A DNA stretch of 29,630 nt from Chara braunii (GCA_003427395.1 BFEA01000001.1:13870425-13900054), one strand, 5' to 3'. Shown: positions 17,053-26,656, numbered from the stretch's first letter. Program-made: numbers and translations. Notes: generated by a model not told the origin, from the sequence alone.

Positions 17053-17521
17053 AACGACAACAACAACGAGGGAAGAGACAAGGGCTGCCACAACGACAGC
17101 TGCAAACATAAAGACAAGAACAATATCCGCATCAGCGCAGCGGGGGAGAATTGGCGGCTGGTTTGGGATGGCGAGGTGGGATGTGGGATTGAAGGTGAGA
17201 TTTATTGCTGCCCCCTCTCCCCCCTACCCGTTTTTTTTGCATGCTTTGTGTCTTTTTGACCGGGATGGAGTGGGATAGGTGACCTCCCTGACCCCATGTG
17301 GAGTTAGGTTGTTTAGGGTTTGAATGTTGGTTGATTCCTTGATTCGGCACTTCTCAATAGGCTTTCGGTTGGATGATGCTTCATGGGCAGGAGGTCAATC
17401 CTTCTCTTGCATGGAGAAGTAATCAATGCCTCTGCCCTTTTCGGAAATATAGGTTGAGCTTCAATTTAGTGCAGAATGGATTGTAAGTGAGGCACGGCGA
17501 TATACTGCACTATGACATCAT

Positions 17522-17990
17522 GAATACAGACCACATCAGGGGTCAGGTTCAGTGCTTGGTTTGATCGCTGGGATGAGGCTCGATGCCTTCGCTTGCTGTG
17601 GAGATATGGCTGATTAGGTGAATAGGGTTCTCCCCTCTTGTGACATACATGGAATGATGAACATTTACTGACTGCACCAGATTGTAGGGCATAGCTACAC
17701 TTCACTGGATAGGGACGCTGGACCTGATTTCCGGCTGACACACACCACATCATTGTACAGGGAAGCTGGACCCGATTTTTAGCACATCACGCATACAGAC
17801 CACATCAGGGGTAGGGTTTGGTGCTTGGTCTGAACGCTAGGATTAGGCTCGACGCCATATAAGGACTGATGAACATATACAGACAGTACCTGACTGTAGG
17901 ACATAGCTACACACCACTGTATAGGGACGCTGGACCCGATTTCCAGCTGACACTCGTCACATCATTGTACAGGGTCGCTGGACCTGGTTT
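17522..17990. repeat. Degenerate tandem repeat, period 269
   Basis: ATACAGACCACATCAGGGGT starts at 17524 and again, identical, at 17793. Both units then carry CTCGACGCC/CTCGATGCC, GATGAACAT, GTAGG(G/A)CATAGCTACAC, TAGGGACGCTGGACC and a CATCATTGTACAGGG junction. Unit 2 lacks about 47 bases present in unit 1. Each unit contains two copies of the GGGACGCTGG part of the SINE-like core, so the array may have grown from that repeat. No coding signal. Confidence 0.7.
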
Positions 17991-18122
17991 CCAGCAGGTG
18001 CAGCTTCCCACCAATAGACGGAGCCTTCGACGCCGGGGGCCTACTTAACGGGGATGCTCTTATCACCTCGTTAAGTAGGTTTCCCGTATACGAAGTTCAA
18101 AAAAAAAAAGAAAAAAAAAAAG
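17972..18122 (+). repeat. SINE-like repeat, copy alpha, with a 14-bp hairpin
   Basis: Core at 17972-18025 (GGGTCGCTGGACCTGG, TTTCCAGCAGGTG, CCACCAATAGACGGAGCC). The hairpin pairs CCTACTTAACGGGG (18040-18053) with CCTCGTTAAGTAGG (18066-18079), 13 Watson-Crick pairs and one wobble, around ATGCTCTTATCA. An A-rich tail interrupted by single G residues runs from 18099 to about 18122. Confidence 0.65.
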
Positions 18123-18223
18123 AACATCGGACAACTGAAAGGCAGGGAGCTACAACCGCAGATCACTGGTGCACCCCCAGGCTGGACTGGATTATATGCT
18201 GGACCAAGGGCCTCGCCACACCA

Positions 18224-18575
18224 CTCTCGAAATCTACGTCTTGGAGAGTGGCGGCATTGCCACACTCACTCTCGGATTTGGAAGTCAGAAAAAAGCCCTA
18301 GAGCTGGCAGAGGAAGTGGTCCGAGAGTGCTCTTGGACTTCCTTGCTTCGCCCGCCTGTAAACGGCCCATTTCGAGAGCCTTCGAAGGCTGGCTGACTTC
18401 AGCCCGAATCTCGAGAGAGAGTCGAGGCGGACAAGATTTCTGCCCCACAAAGTGACAACCACTTCATACAAATGCACAATGCCAAACTCTGATGGCAGGT
18501 TCAAGAGTGAGCTGCTCGAGAAATGTGGCGAGGAGAACTCTCGACCAGGTTTTTGTGCATTCCACACGTCGAGAG
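18224..18575. other. Cluster of CTCTCGA/TCGAGAG motifs
   Basis: The 7-mer CTCTCGA or its complement occurs exactly at 18224, 18372, 18411, 18538 and 18569, with near matches at 18269, 18321 and 18515. No open frame accounts for it. It could be a binding-site cluster or the decayed remains of a short repeat. Confidence 0.45.
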
Positions 18576-19058
18576 TACTCTCAAGCTTCTTTGCGTTTCT
18601 GGGAGTGGTGTCGTGAGGGCCCAAATTAGAGCAGAAAGGCAAATCCTCGCCCTGGGTGTGTGTCCGTATTTCCCTTCATAAATTTTTGGAAAAGTATCGA
18701 GCCTCTTCCTTTCCTGCCCATTTGAAGTAATGCTATGGAAATGGTGGGATGCCACATGGAGATAATTACTGCTGGAGGAAAGGAGGTGGGACTGGAGGAG
18801 CCTCCTCGTGGGCCATTGGGAGACGATACAGAAAGGGATCTTCTACCAGAATATCTACCACTAGGAAGACTGGCAGACTGAGTGATCTTAGCTATCCGCA
18901 AGGAGGGATGTAAAGACACAATTGAAGAGGTCCTCGAAACCAAGGAGCAAGCATGCAGAACAGTAAATATAGTACAGAGACAGAGCTTTTATACAGCGGA
19001 AAAGTGTGAAAAGAGAGTCAGAAGAGATGGATGAGAAGAATAGTCACGTTCCCCCCCC

Positions 19059-19204
19059 TTTTTTCCAACGGCAACATCCTGCTCAGTAGACCTCAATCCA
19101 CACGGTGGCGGAGAACCACTGAGACTGAGGGCTAGAAATGTGGATGGGTCCACTTTATTGGTGGGGAGCAGCACCTGTTGGAAACCAGGCCCAGCATCCC
19201 TTCC
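19059..19204 (-). repeat. SINE-like repeat, copy delta
   Basis: Minus-sense core at 19204-19151 (GGGATGCTGGGCCTGG, TTTCCAACAGGTG, CCACCAATAAAGTGG). A hairpin follows, CCTCAGTCTCAGTGG (19130-19116), loop TTCTCCG, CCACCGTGTGGATTGAGG (19108-19091), pairing throughout with three bulged bases. A short run of six A lies at 19064-19059. A partial second core (19219-19246) precedes it. Confidence 0.5.
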
Positions 19205-19249
19205 AAATTCATGAACCGCACCTGCTGGAAATGGTGTCCAGGGTTCCTT

Positions 19250-20634
19250 GATCTAGTGTTCACCTATCATACAACAACGGAGGGAGATTGGCCCGGTCGC
19301 ACCGCATTAGTGTTCACCCACTGGCCTGCCGTACCAGCGGCTTGTGCTGTACAGTGCACCTAGCGTTTCCCTTGCCACCGCAGTTAGTGCTACGCCTGAG
19401 TGGTGGCTCCTTCTCGGTTTTCACCTGGTAACATGTCTTCCATGGGGGTAGTGCCATCTCCAGGGGAGCTGCGCTATCAACCGTGGTGAAGTTTTGACAT
19501 GAAAGTTACCACCTTTTTGGGAGAATTGGAGATGGAGTGGTGTAGTCCAGAGAAATGGAGGTAAGGGGGCGATCTGGGGTGAACTAGCGAGCGTCCCTCT
19601 TGGATGCCCGCTACTGAGGCGGACCACTGGCATTTCCCCTTGGAAGCTTGCATTCAAGAGATATGTTGCTTCAGTGATCACTAAGCTTTGCATGGAACGT
19701 CATCATGCAGGTAACCTTGAGCTTTCGACGTCCTCACCCCCGAACTCCTTCCTATCAAAAGGACCAACTTGCTGTAGGACTATTGTCTTTTTCCTTGCTT
19801 AAGCTCCTTGGCTCTTCGTTTTTCGTCCGGATGCGTCCCTGACTTAACCTAGTTACCTCCTTGAGTTCGTACTGTTGGTTGGTTTCTCCCAGTTACCAGG
19901 CCGTGATAGAAATGGCGTCCATTTACATGTGTGCCTCGTGTACCTTGCCGATTGCTTCAACCAACCTCATCATCTCTTGCATGTCATCCCTATCCCTCCT
20001 GTTTGCTACTACCGCCATCGTCCCATCTACTCATCACTGTAGCCCGGCTTCTTCATGACTACCTCGTATGGTTCGTTGCTCTCATTGATGCGATTCGTTC
20101 TGGATAGACAGTATGGAATAGCTGGCGCTGGAAGTTTTGTGCTTTCTTACCTCCAGCAGGTGGGACTAGTGAATGAAGGGTTGTTGTTTGAAGCGTATTG
20201 CCTTTTGTTTTTGTTGAACACTATGGTCTGGCTTCCCCAGGATGCCGGACCATTGGACCGCTGGCTGTGTCTTGACTGTCTGCTGCACTGTCCAAATACA
20301 TCTGCCAGACCATGAATGGTCTGGTGTCCATGGGATGCCAAATGCTAAAAAATATTGTGTCTTCCCCCTACACCCCCCCCCCCAAAAAAAAAACTAGTTT
20401 CTTTTGATGGAAAAGAAATGTCAGTTTTAAGTGAGTGCCTGTTATTGTGGAATTATTTATTTGAAAGCCTGGTCACTTGTCCGACTTTGATCTCACAACC
20501 TTCCAATACTCAGGCTAGTCGGCTCATTTATTCTCCTGTCAGATTCTACATGGAGTTTTTGCTGAATGATTCAGTTTCCTAGCTCTTCTCGCAAGCGGTT
20601 GTAAGCCTTCTCTCTGGAGAAATGAAGGCGTGTT
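19250..20634. other. Long stretch without recognisable genes
   Basis: About 1.4 kb of mixed composition. Open frames are short and show no conserved motif. A C-then-A run lies near 20376-20394. The only structured element seen is the hairpin at 20305-20324. Confidence 0.35.
20305..20324. other. Perfect 8-bp hairpin
   Basis: CCAGACCA, loop TGAA, TGGTCTGG. The string TATGGTCTGG also occurs nearby at 20222, so the palindrome may have formed by a local inverted duplication. Confidence 0.4.
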
Positions 20635-20805
20635 GTTTGTCCACCTCCGGATATTGGAAAGGGAAGAGAACCTCTTTACCCTGTGTCAGGCGCCAGATAC
20701 CTGCTTCTACAAACTAGTTCATCCTTCCCTTCACCTATCCCTACCCACTCGTCCCCAGTCTGCCCCTGAGACTGTTTGGTGGAGATTGGGTCCAGCGTCT
20801 CGTAT
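20635..20805 (-). repeat. SINE-like repeat at the 3' flank of LINE C
   Basis: Minus-sense core GAGACGCTGGACCCAATCTC at about 20803, followed by a hairpin CAGTCT-CAGGGGC-AGACTG (20774-20756). Further along lies the box GGCGCC..CAGGGTAAAGAGGT (near 20661-20692), which matches GGCGCCAGGTGCAGGGTGAAGAGGT in the SINE inside LINE C (26937-26961). Unlike copies alpha, beta and gamma it has no A tail. Confidence 0.45.
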
Positions 20806-20931
20806 CTATCATCCTATTACCTATCAAAAAGTCTGAAATGTACTTCAAAAGATTTTCCTTCCTATCCAAAAGTCTATTAAATCTTAGTCCTCCCTTGAAC
20901 CATACCATTGCATATCAACCAGGGAGAGTTC

Positions 20932-21249
20932 TCAGGGAGGGAAAAAATATGGGAAACAATCAGGAGATCTGAGGGAGTCTCCGGGCTGAAGTGCAAACCA
21001 GTTGCGAAAAAGAAGCTGGAAATCCCGCTGAAGGTGACCCAGTGTTTCTTCCGCACCTGGCCAAACCACCTCACCCAATCCCCTCCCTGCAGTTTCCCCC
21101 AGCCAGTCCAAATTAAATTCCTGAATGTGTTGTAGAATATCTTTTTTTTGATGAAAAAGCATTAATTTGTTTTTGAGAGTCGACCAGTGAGCCCTGATTT
21201 CTGTTTGTATGAATTGGACAATAAGTTCAGCAACCTCTAAACCTTCCAA
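20932..21249 (-). pseudogene. LINE C C-terminal tail
   Basis: Reads VAELIVQFIQTEIRAHW, FHQKKDILQHIQEFNLDWLG and DFQLLFRNW, aligned with VTEQIRLLFQHEIMAQW, DINKIISRF..DWLG and DYQLHFTDW of LINE B. The conserved FP-HPL-LE end is degenerate (FPYFFPP). Confidence 0.65.
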
Positions 21250-21678
21250 ACGAACTCCTTCTCTTACTCTGACACGTCGTCTATACCATAGGGTCCATAA
21301 GACCGCTTTACGACTGATTTCAAAAAGGTTGCTCTAAAACTTTGAAAGAGAGAAATCAAGAGGTTCCCATCGACCCAGTAGAATTGCCCTCCAGTCCCAA
21401 GGTCAGTCCTTGCCTGTTAGACTTCTCCAGGTGCAGTCCCATCTCCTCCATAAGAGGAGTGATCCTGGACATTGCAAAAAAATATGTTCGATGGTTTCCC
21501 GGATTCTCCTTGAGGTTGATAGACAAAAAAGACACCAAGGAGTGACCAAACCTTGTTGTTCCAGTGATGAATGGTCAACAAGCCAATCATTTGTTGGTAG
21601 GCAGCGATGAGCAATCTGCCACTCGAGGGATGCAAACTTGGTCGGGCATTGTTTGACATACTTAAAAAAAATTGGCAT
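21250..21678 (-). pseudogene. LINE C zinc-knuckle region
   Basis: ASLEWQIAHRCLPTNDWLVD, SSLEQQGLVTPWCLFC, ETIEHIFLQCPGSLLLWRRW: a C-x2-C...H-x4-C zf-RVT knuckle with all four ligands kept. The frame changes near 21403, after which WDWRAILLGRWEPL and AVLWTLWYRRRVRVREG can be read in another frame. Confidence 0.7.
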
Positions 21679-22093
21679 TCATAAGAAGTTGTGAGTCAAC
21701 ATTCAATTGTCGTGCCCACCGTTCTTGTAGAACTGCTGATATATCCACCTTTTGTCTTAGAAGCCTATAGGGTGCCTTGACTGTGAGGGATTGTAACAAA
21801 CGTTGTTCCCCTTTTTGCTTGTTTGCCATATCCATTCCGTCGGGTCAAAAAGGAGTTTTGGGATAGGTATCTCATGATGAAAAGAAAGTCATCCTTTGAT
21901 GGAGGAGACAAAAAAAACTCTAATGCGATACATCATAAATTTGGTTGAGGGGGAAAAAAAACACCCTTTCTAAAGGAAGAAAGGGAATAGTATGATCCCT
22001 ATCTATCAGTATTATACAAACAATTGCTTTTTGGGGCAACAAATGTATCACTTGTCCCACCAAAAGTTGTCCATTTGTATCACATCCTGCCAC

Positions 22094-22591
22094 CTAGTCT
22101 GCATCCTTGAACCTGGTTCCTTTCCTGGGTGTTTTCAACCAGTCAAGAGGGATGGAGAAAATAATTTGGTCTAGATTTTGAGTTAATTGGTGAGCATATC
22201 TTAGGGTTCCCTTCAACTGATCTGCAGACTTCCAATTTTTTGTTCCTGGGTCCCATATGTCCTTAACCCTTACTATCCCTCTTTTGACCCATAGGGACCA
22301 AGAAGAGTCTGAGCTGTTGAAAATGCAACCATTTTTGTCAGTAATCCATTTATTTCCAAAAAGAGGTCGACGAAGTACCTCTTCATACCTTGAGGGAAAT
22401 GGTCTATCTGGCAATGGCAGGTGACGCCATGCTTTCAAAAGACCAACCCATAAATTATCTAACAATAGGTCTGTTCTTGCTGCTCCTCTAAGTCCTTCCT
22501 CCCTTGACTGTGCTCGGGCTCTAGGGATACACAAAAATCTATCTTCCACCCAAGTGCGCAGGTGGATAGCAAAAATCACAATGGACAACAC
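22094..22591 (-). pseudogene. LINE C connection region beyond the Penelope insertion
   Basis: Reads TWVEDRFLCIPRARAQS, LLKAWRHLPLPDRPFPSRYEE, RRPLFGNKWITD, LWVKRGIVRVKDIWD, GTLRYAHQLTQN and FSIPLDWL, matching LINE B and D blocks. It ends at a TAG (22094-22096) that stands where other copies have the Trp of GDWV. The next codons (VAGCDTNG, LVGQVIHLLPQKAIV) continue the GDWV domain. The first few codons come from the Penelope junction. Confidence 0.7.
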
Positions 22592-22639
22592 TTGAAAGAA
22601 GATGATAAGAGTTTTACTGTCATGGCATAATCACCTTCC

Positions 22640-23231
22640 TCCCACATCACCTTAACGCACACTGTCAAGGTTCTCAACCCTTCTACTCTTACGCCACTCA
22701 AGTTGAGGTAAAGACTTCATCCCTACACTGTGTTTATATACTGCTTATCACAGTCTACTCTGCTTCACCAAAACCGCCCAGCACAGTCCCTTGGTCCTCG
22801 TAAGGTACCGTGTGACCAAATAAGAAAAACTAAAAAAAAAAAAAAAAAATTATTAAAAACTAAGTTAAAAATTAAAAAAACGCTTGCGTACGTCACTCGA
22901 GAAATGCACCGCGCCGTATGCTGAGCTTCGGCGTGTCCAACAAACTTTTTTCTTCGAGTTAGGCCAATGTATATGTTAAACAGCTAGGTATGATACCGAC
23001 CTTCTTACCAGGTATCGGCCAACTTTAGCTTACACCGCGTGTTTCAAGAAGGACAAAACATAGTGGCAGGATATCAGATTCGTAGACCAGCAGTAACGCC
23101 AGAGTCTGACCCACGTTTGCTGGTTCATGCCGAAGGAGAAGCAACAGGCTTGAGCCTGCTTGTCGCAAGAATGTGGCCGGATATCAGATCTGGAACGTTT
23201 GCACGTAAAAAAAAAGGCCTCAGTCGAATCA
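22640..23231. other. 3' flank of the Penelope-like element
   Basis: No coding sequence. It includes a T-poor A-run (22832-22849), a near-palindrome around 23143-23162 (CAGGCT/AGCCTG) and the string GGATATCAGAT at 23072 and again at 23175. Penelope-like elements may end in such repeats, but no long terminal repeat or hammerhead core was found. Confidence 0.35.
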
Positions 23232-24083
23232 TTAGACTCGGAACCTCTGAGGGGTATCACCGAGTAGGTACGCGATGACACCCGCCAACTTATCCCAAAA
23301 TGGGGTTCTCATCCTTCTTGACATCCATTGGACCCCCGCAATGACGGTTCTGCCGGGGTACCCGATCTTCCTTAACTCTTCGACCAAAGTCAGGACACTG
23401 CAGCAAATCAGGCTTTCAGAGTTAGAATTTTGTGCAATACGGAGTACCGTATTCGCAACTGTAGCAAATTTGGCATTCCGTGGACCAAACGAAACAAAAT
23501 CTTTGTATGTCTGAAAACGGACATCCCCTTCGCTCCAGATGGAGCCTGCATTCTTGAATTTGTGGCACATTAAGATGCCCATCCTGCAGATGAGAAGACG
23601 TGTTTCTAGGAAATCCAACACCCCACAGTCCGAATCGGTGCGTTCGAGCACCAACTCTGGAGGGTAGCACTTAGTCACTCCATCAAGTCTTTCAATAGCA
23701 AGTCGTTCTCCCACTAGATCGTCACGATCAAACAGGGAGACAATCAACAGATCGTCAATGTAACGCTTACCCATAACCAATTTGCAATCCGCACCCAGAG
23801 AGTTGATAAATTGAAACTCGGCCATCATACACATGACACAAGCCAGTGGCGGGCTTGCCCGCCCACCCATTGGAATGCCGTTAATCTGGCGCAGTGTTAT
23901 CCCTGAGACTGAGAAAAAAGTATTATCCAGTTGGAAGTCAGTTAGGGATATCAGACTCTTCAGGCGAACAGATCTCTGCCCAGCTTCTCCAAACAATTTC
24001 CCAAACCGGGCAGCTTTCTTCCTGGTATTGATTCTCAACCATTTTACTGCTTTTGAGAAAAACAGTTCAACAAAGTTGAACAA
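23232..24083 (-). pseudogene. Penelope-like RT, C-terminal half
   Basis: Continues the RT one frame over. Counting from 24083, it contains NGIPMGGRASPPLACVMCMM (68-87, motif B), KRYIDDLLIV (106-115, motif C with both Asp), LDFLETRLLI (156-165, motif D/E region) and the thumb, with ELRKIGYPGRTV holding the GYP motif common in Penelope-like RTs. The active-site residues are complete. The frame change lies in a near-perfect tandem 10-mer at 24065-24084. No GIY-YIG follows the RT: the frame ends with TAA at 23232-23234. Confidence 0.8.
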
Positions 24084-25257
24084 ACCAAACTACAGCGTTC
24101 TTGATGCACTTAAGCGGGAGCTGGGTGAACATTTCTTTAATATCGTAAGTGCGAGTCATAATCCCGAGGTTGTCGCTAGCTCCTGTGATCCTGTCGTTAA
24201 CCAACTTGATTGCTGGTTGCAGGTCAGTTGTGGTCCGCATGTTAAAGTGCGGAACTTTAGCTATCCTTATCATCTCATTCAAGGTTGTTGACAGAATGTC
24301 AGAGGCAGCCCTAAAAGGACTTTTATAGGAGGGCACAATCGGTCGCTTCTTACTCTTATCTTTCTCTTTGGAGAAAATGTAAGCATGCTGAAGTTCTCCT
24401 TTGTTATCCCATTTCGCGATTTTCCCCAAACCCAACGAATTAGATCCATTCTTCATTTTTTGAAGAACAGTAGTTGATTCGGGAACTACATCATAGTTCT
24501 TGTTGTCAAGGAACATCTTCTTCAGTCCTGCTTGGTAAGATAGTGGACATTCAACCCAGGTCTCACTGGTGTTACGATCTAAAGGTGACATAACCAAACC
24601 ATCAAACGCCTGTTTCACCCCGTAGACATATTCACTCAGCACACACCCATCGGCCTTCTTTTCCCCAGCCCTTGAGACAAGTTTCAGATCCAAGCGCATG
24701 CTGCCGGTGACGACACCCATGTCCCGGAGACACGCAACAGCCTGGTCACATGATTGGTTTCGTCCTTCCCTGCGTTTCAATGCACCAGGGAATGGTACGT
24801 TCTTTGAATTAAACAAAAAAGAGTCAACCTCTCCAATCTCACTGAGCTTTACCGCAACATGCCCGTTAGTCTTGGGCAGTTCAAAGTTGGCACAGACACA
24901 ACATAATTTTGTTTGTTGTGCAAACAACTTTTGGTTATGTAAGATGTCCCCAACTGATTTGGCTTTCAGCCAGACCGCCTTGGTTCTTTTTGCAAACAGG
25001 TTGCCCAGAGCTTTTGTCGAGGCGTTCTCCCTGACCCAATTCTTAACCTGGGTCTCAACCTTCTGTTTCTCAATTGTTGTGCAGAAAGGAATTTTAACAG
25101 ACACATTCATACGAGGGTTAATCGTAAATTTATTCTTCATGACCGTGGTTATGATTCCACGGATAATCTGCCTACCCCGCTGCTGGTTAACTGTCTTAAT
25201 TCCATCATTAAGTTCGATTAATTCATCCATGCTTAGTTTGTACAGATCCCGTCTTTT
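24067..25257 (-). pseudogene. Penelope-like RT, N-terminal half
   Basis: Open from the TAG at 25258 to a TGA at 24067-24069. Counting from the Met at 25230, it contains KLCCVCANFELP (a C-x-x-C-like metal motif), FLFNSKNVPFPGALKRR, PLSYQAGLKKMF, KKRPIVPSYKSPFRAASDIL (the conserved R.I.. region before motif A), and YDIKEMFTQLP at 362-372, whose Asp (363) is the motif A catalytic residue. The YDIKEMF pattern is typical of Penelope/telomerase-related RTs and unlike the FDFEKAYD of the LINEs here. Confidence 0.75.
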
Positions 25258-25680
25258 CTAGGGGGCACAAAGTAGCGCACTGAACTCAACTTTCCTGAGT
25301 TCAGTCCTGGTTTTCGTTCTTACGACTTCAGAGATCAGCCACCCATTTCCTTTCTCAATTAGGGACTTCGCATCTTTCAACAGCATCTTATTGCCCAAAA
25401 TTTCAATTTTCGAAAAAACAAACAGCAGTGCGACCAGTCTCCATGCTTTCAACCATCTACCTCCTTTATTATTTGAAACAAGCACTGGTTCGCGTTTCCT
25501 GCCTTTGGTTAAAAGTTTGAGGATCCTCAGCAGGTCAGGCTCGTAGGAAACATCAAGAGAGGGGCAGGTAAAGAAAATAGGCTCAATTATTTGCAAAGGT
25601 GTTAGCGCGTCCGAAGTGGATTTTTTCCTAGCTCGAACCCGACGTCCATTCTTCCTACTTTTTAAGAAACGTGAGTTCAA
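25258..25680 (-). pseudogene. Penelope-like element linker, first part
   Basis: In frame with the nuclease. It starts RFLKSRKNGRRVRARKK, a basic patch, followed by an alpha-helical, Lys-rich sequence without a recognised motif (YEPDLLRILKLL, GRWLKAWRLVALLFVF). It ends at a TAG (25258-25260), and the same frame goes straight on as KRRDLYKLSMDELIELNDG. Confidence 0.55.
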
Positions 25681-25683
25681 TCC

Positions 25684-26160
25684 GGGGTTAAAACCCCGGA
25701 TAATCGCCTGTTCAAGACTATCGAGATCGGCCTGCTCACCAAACTAAATTGGAATTGCAACGTAGTTATCCACTCCCGTCTTCCAGAGCCATACATGAAC
25801 CTTCTGTTTGCTATCCCCCTTAACCGCCCTCTTATGCTCAACCCACCGCTCACGAAGCGTTCGAGCAGTTCTTCCTACATAGACCGCCTTATGGTTTAAA
25901 GACATAAGTACATAGACACAACAACTCCCATTGAGTAATGTATCCCATTCTTCCGGTCGCAGTCTGAACCAAAACCTTAGATATGCATTCCCCCACGCAA
26001 GGTCACCCCTCAAACAAGCAAGCAAAATGATTAGGGTTTGGATCCGGTCAAGCAGTATGCTAATCTGCCCGCCCACATCGCTCTTGAGGCGCTGTATTCG
26101 ACGCGCCGCTCTCCGGAGGGACCGAATGCTACCAAGTCTCAGTTTCCCTTTGCAGGGTCC
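25684..26160 (-). pseudogene. GIY-YIG endonuclease domain of the Penelope-like element
   Basis: Open without an ATG from a TGA at 26161-26163. After a basic region (LRLGSIRSLRRAARRIQRL) comes the nuclease core: CCVYVLMSL (GIY position), KAVYVGRTARTLRERW (YIG position with the downstream Arg), EHKRA, and, past the TAG at 25744-25746, LDSLEQAIIRGFNPGLN with the metal-binding Glu and the final Asn-Pro-Asn region. Counting from codon 26076, VYV is at 54-56, YVG at 66-68 and the Arg of TLRER at 75. The domain nicks target DNA to prime reverse transcription. Because the Glu lies behind the stop, this copy cannot make an active nuclease without readthrough. Confidence 0.8.
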
Positions 26161-26330
26161 TCAACGACAGAAGTCATCTCAATGCTTTCGCCTTCATTCA
26201 CACCATTGGCGCTGGATGGTTCACCCCCTGGTCGGGGCTTGCCTCCTTTGAGCATGTCCACATACTCTTGTAAGTCCAGTCGCGCAAGCTCCCGAGCACC
26301 CATATCCTTCCTGAAATACTGAATATTCTT
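26139..26330 (-). other. Possible extra N-terminal segment of the Penelope-like element
   Basis: One frame encodes DMGARELARLDLQEYVDMLK and then GGKPRPGGEPSSANGVNEGE, VVEDPAKGN up to a TGA at 26139-26141. It is not LINE-like, overlaps the nuclease frame with a one-base offset, and could be the true N-terminus before a frameshift. Its first part (upstream of about 26320) is LINE C. Confidence 0.35.
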
Positions 26331-26568
26331 CTGTGGTACGGGGTGCCAATCTGTGAATCTGTTCCAGAGCCATGACTTTCCATGAAACATCTGTTGAGAA
26401 GATTAACTTATTTAGCCAGTGAAGTGAGAGGGCTTGATATTGTATGGTCGGGTCCAACACCCCCAACCCCCCCTAGATTTAGGGATAGCCATGCGACCCT
26501 TGGTATGACCTTATTTCTTTCGTCACCTCTCCATAGGAAGGTTGTGACTTGTTATTGAAGGGTTTTGG

Positions 26569-26572
<4 letters not shown>
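26330..26572 (-). pseudogene. LINE C thumb segment between the two insertions
   Basis: Reads LQ-stop-QVTTFLWRGDERNKVI, PRVAWLSLNLGGVGVLDP, TIQYQALSLHWLNKLIF, SWKVMALEQIHRLAP, in frame and matching LINE B (LKQQLEAFLWRGD, RVAWESVIQ, GGLGIVDPSTQFQALSLH). LINE similarity ends near 26325, where the Penelope-like element begins. Confidence 0.7.
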
Positions 26573-26619
<47 letters not shown>

Positions 26620-26656
26620 CCCCTTATTTTGCAGCCACTGGTGGTTCAAATTTGCC

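Larger units (their letters stand above)
22600..26330 (-). mobile_element. Penelope-like retroelement with N-terminal GIY-YIG endonuclease
   Basis: Minus-strand element inserted in LINE C. From 5' to 3' it encodes a GIY-YIG endonuclease (about 26160-25684), a basic linker with a Cys-rich motif (25680-24200) and a reverse transcriptase (24360-23232). Canonical Penelope-like elements carry GIY-YIG after the RT. The reversed order matches the permuted clade reported from green algae, protists and invertebrates (Chlamys/Naiad type). It is broken by TAG at 25744-25746 and 25258-25260 and a frameshift near 24075. The borders come from where LINE C similarity stops and resumes. No target-site duplication was found by eye. 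Confidence 0.75.

Noticed and set aside
16863-17111. A Thr/Gln-rich protein gene
   Set aside because: Most of the frame is the (CAA)n microsatellite; only the short weak similarity to the acidic ORF is noted.
2866-25746. TAG read as a sense codon (altered genetic code or programmed readthrough)
   Set aside because: All internal stops in LINE A and the Penelope-like element are TAG, but LINEs B and G have TGA at equivalent Trp sites, LINE B and LINE A also carry frameshifts, and sister copies have ordinary Trp codons. Decay explains it better.
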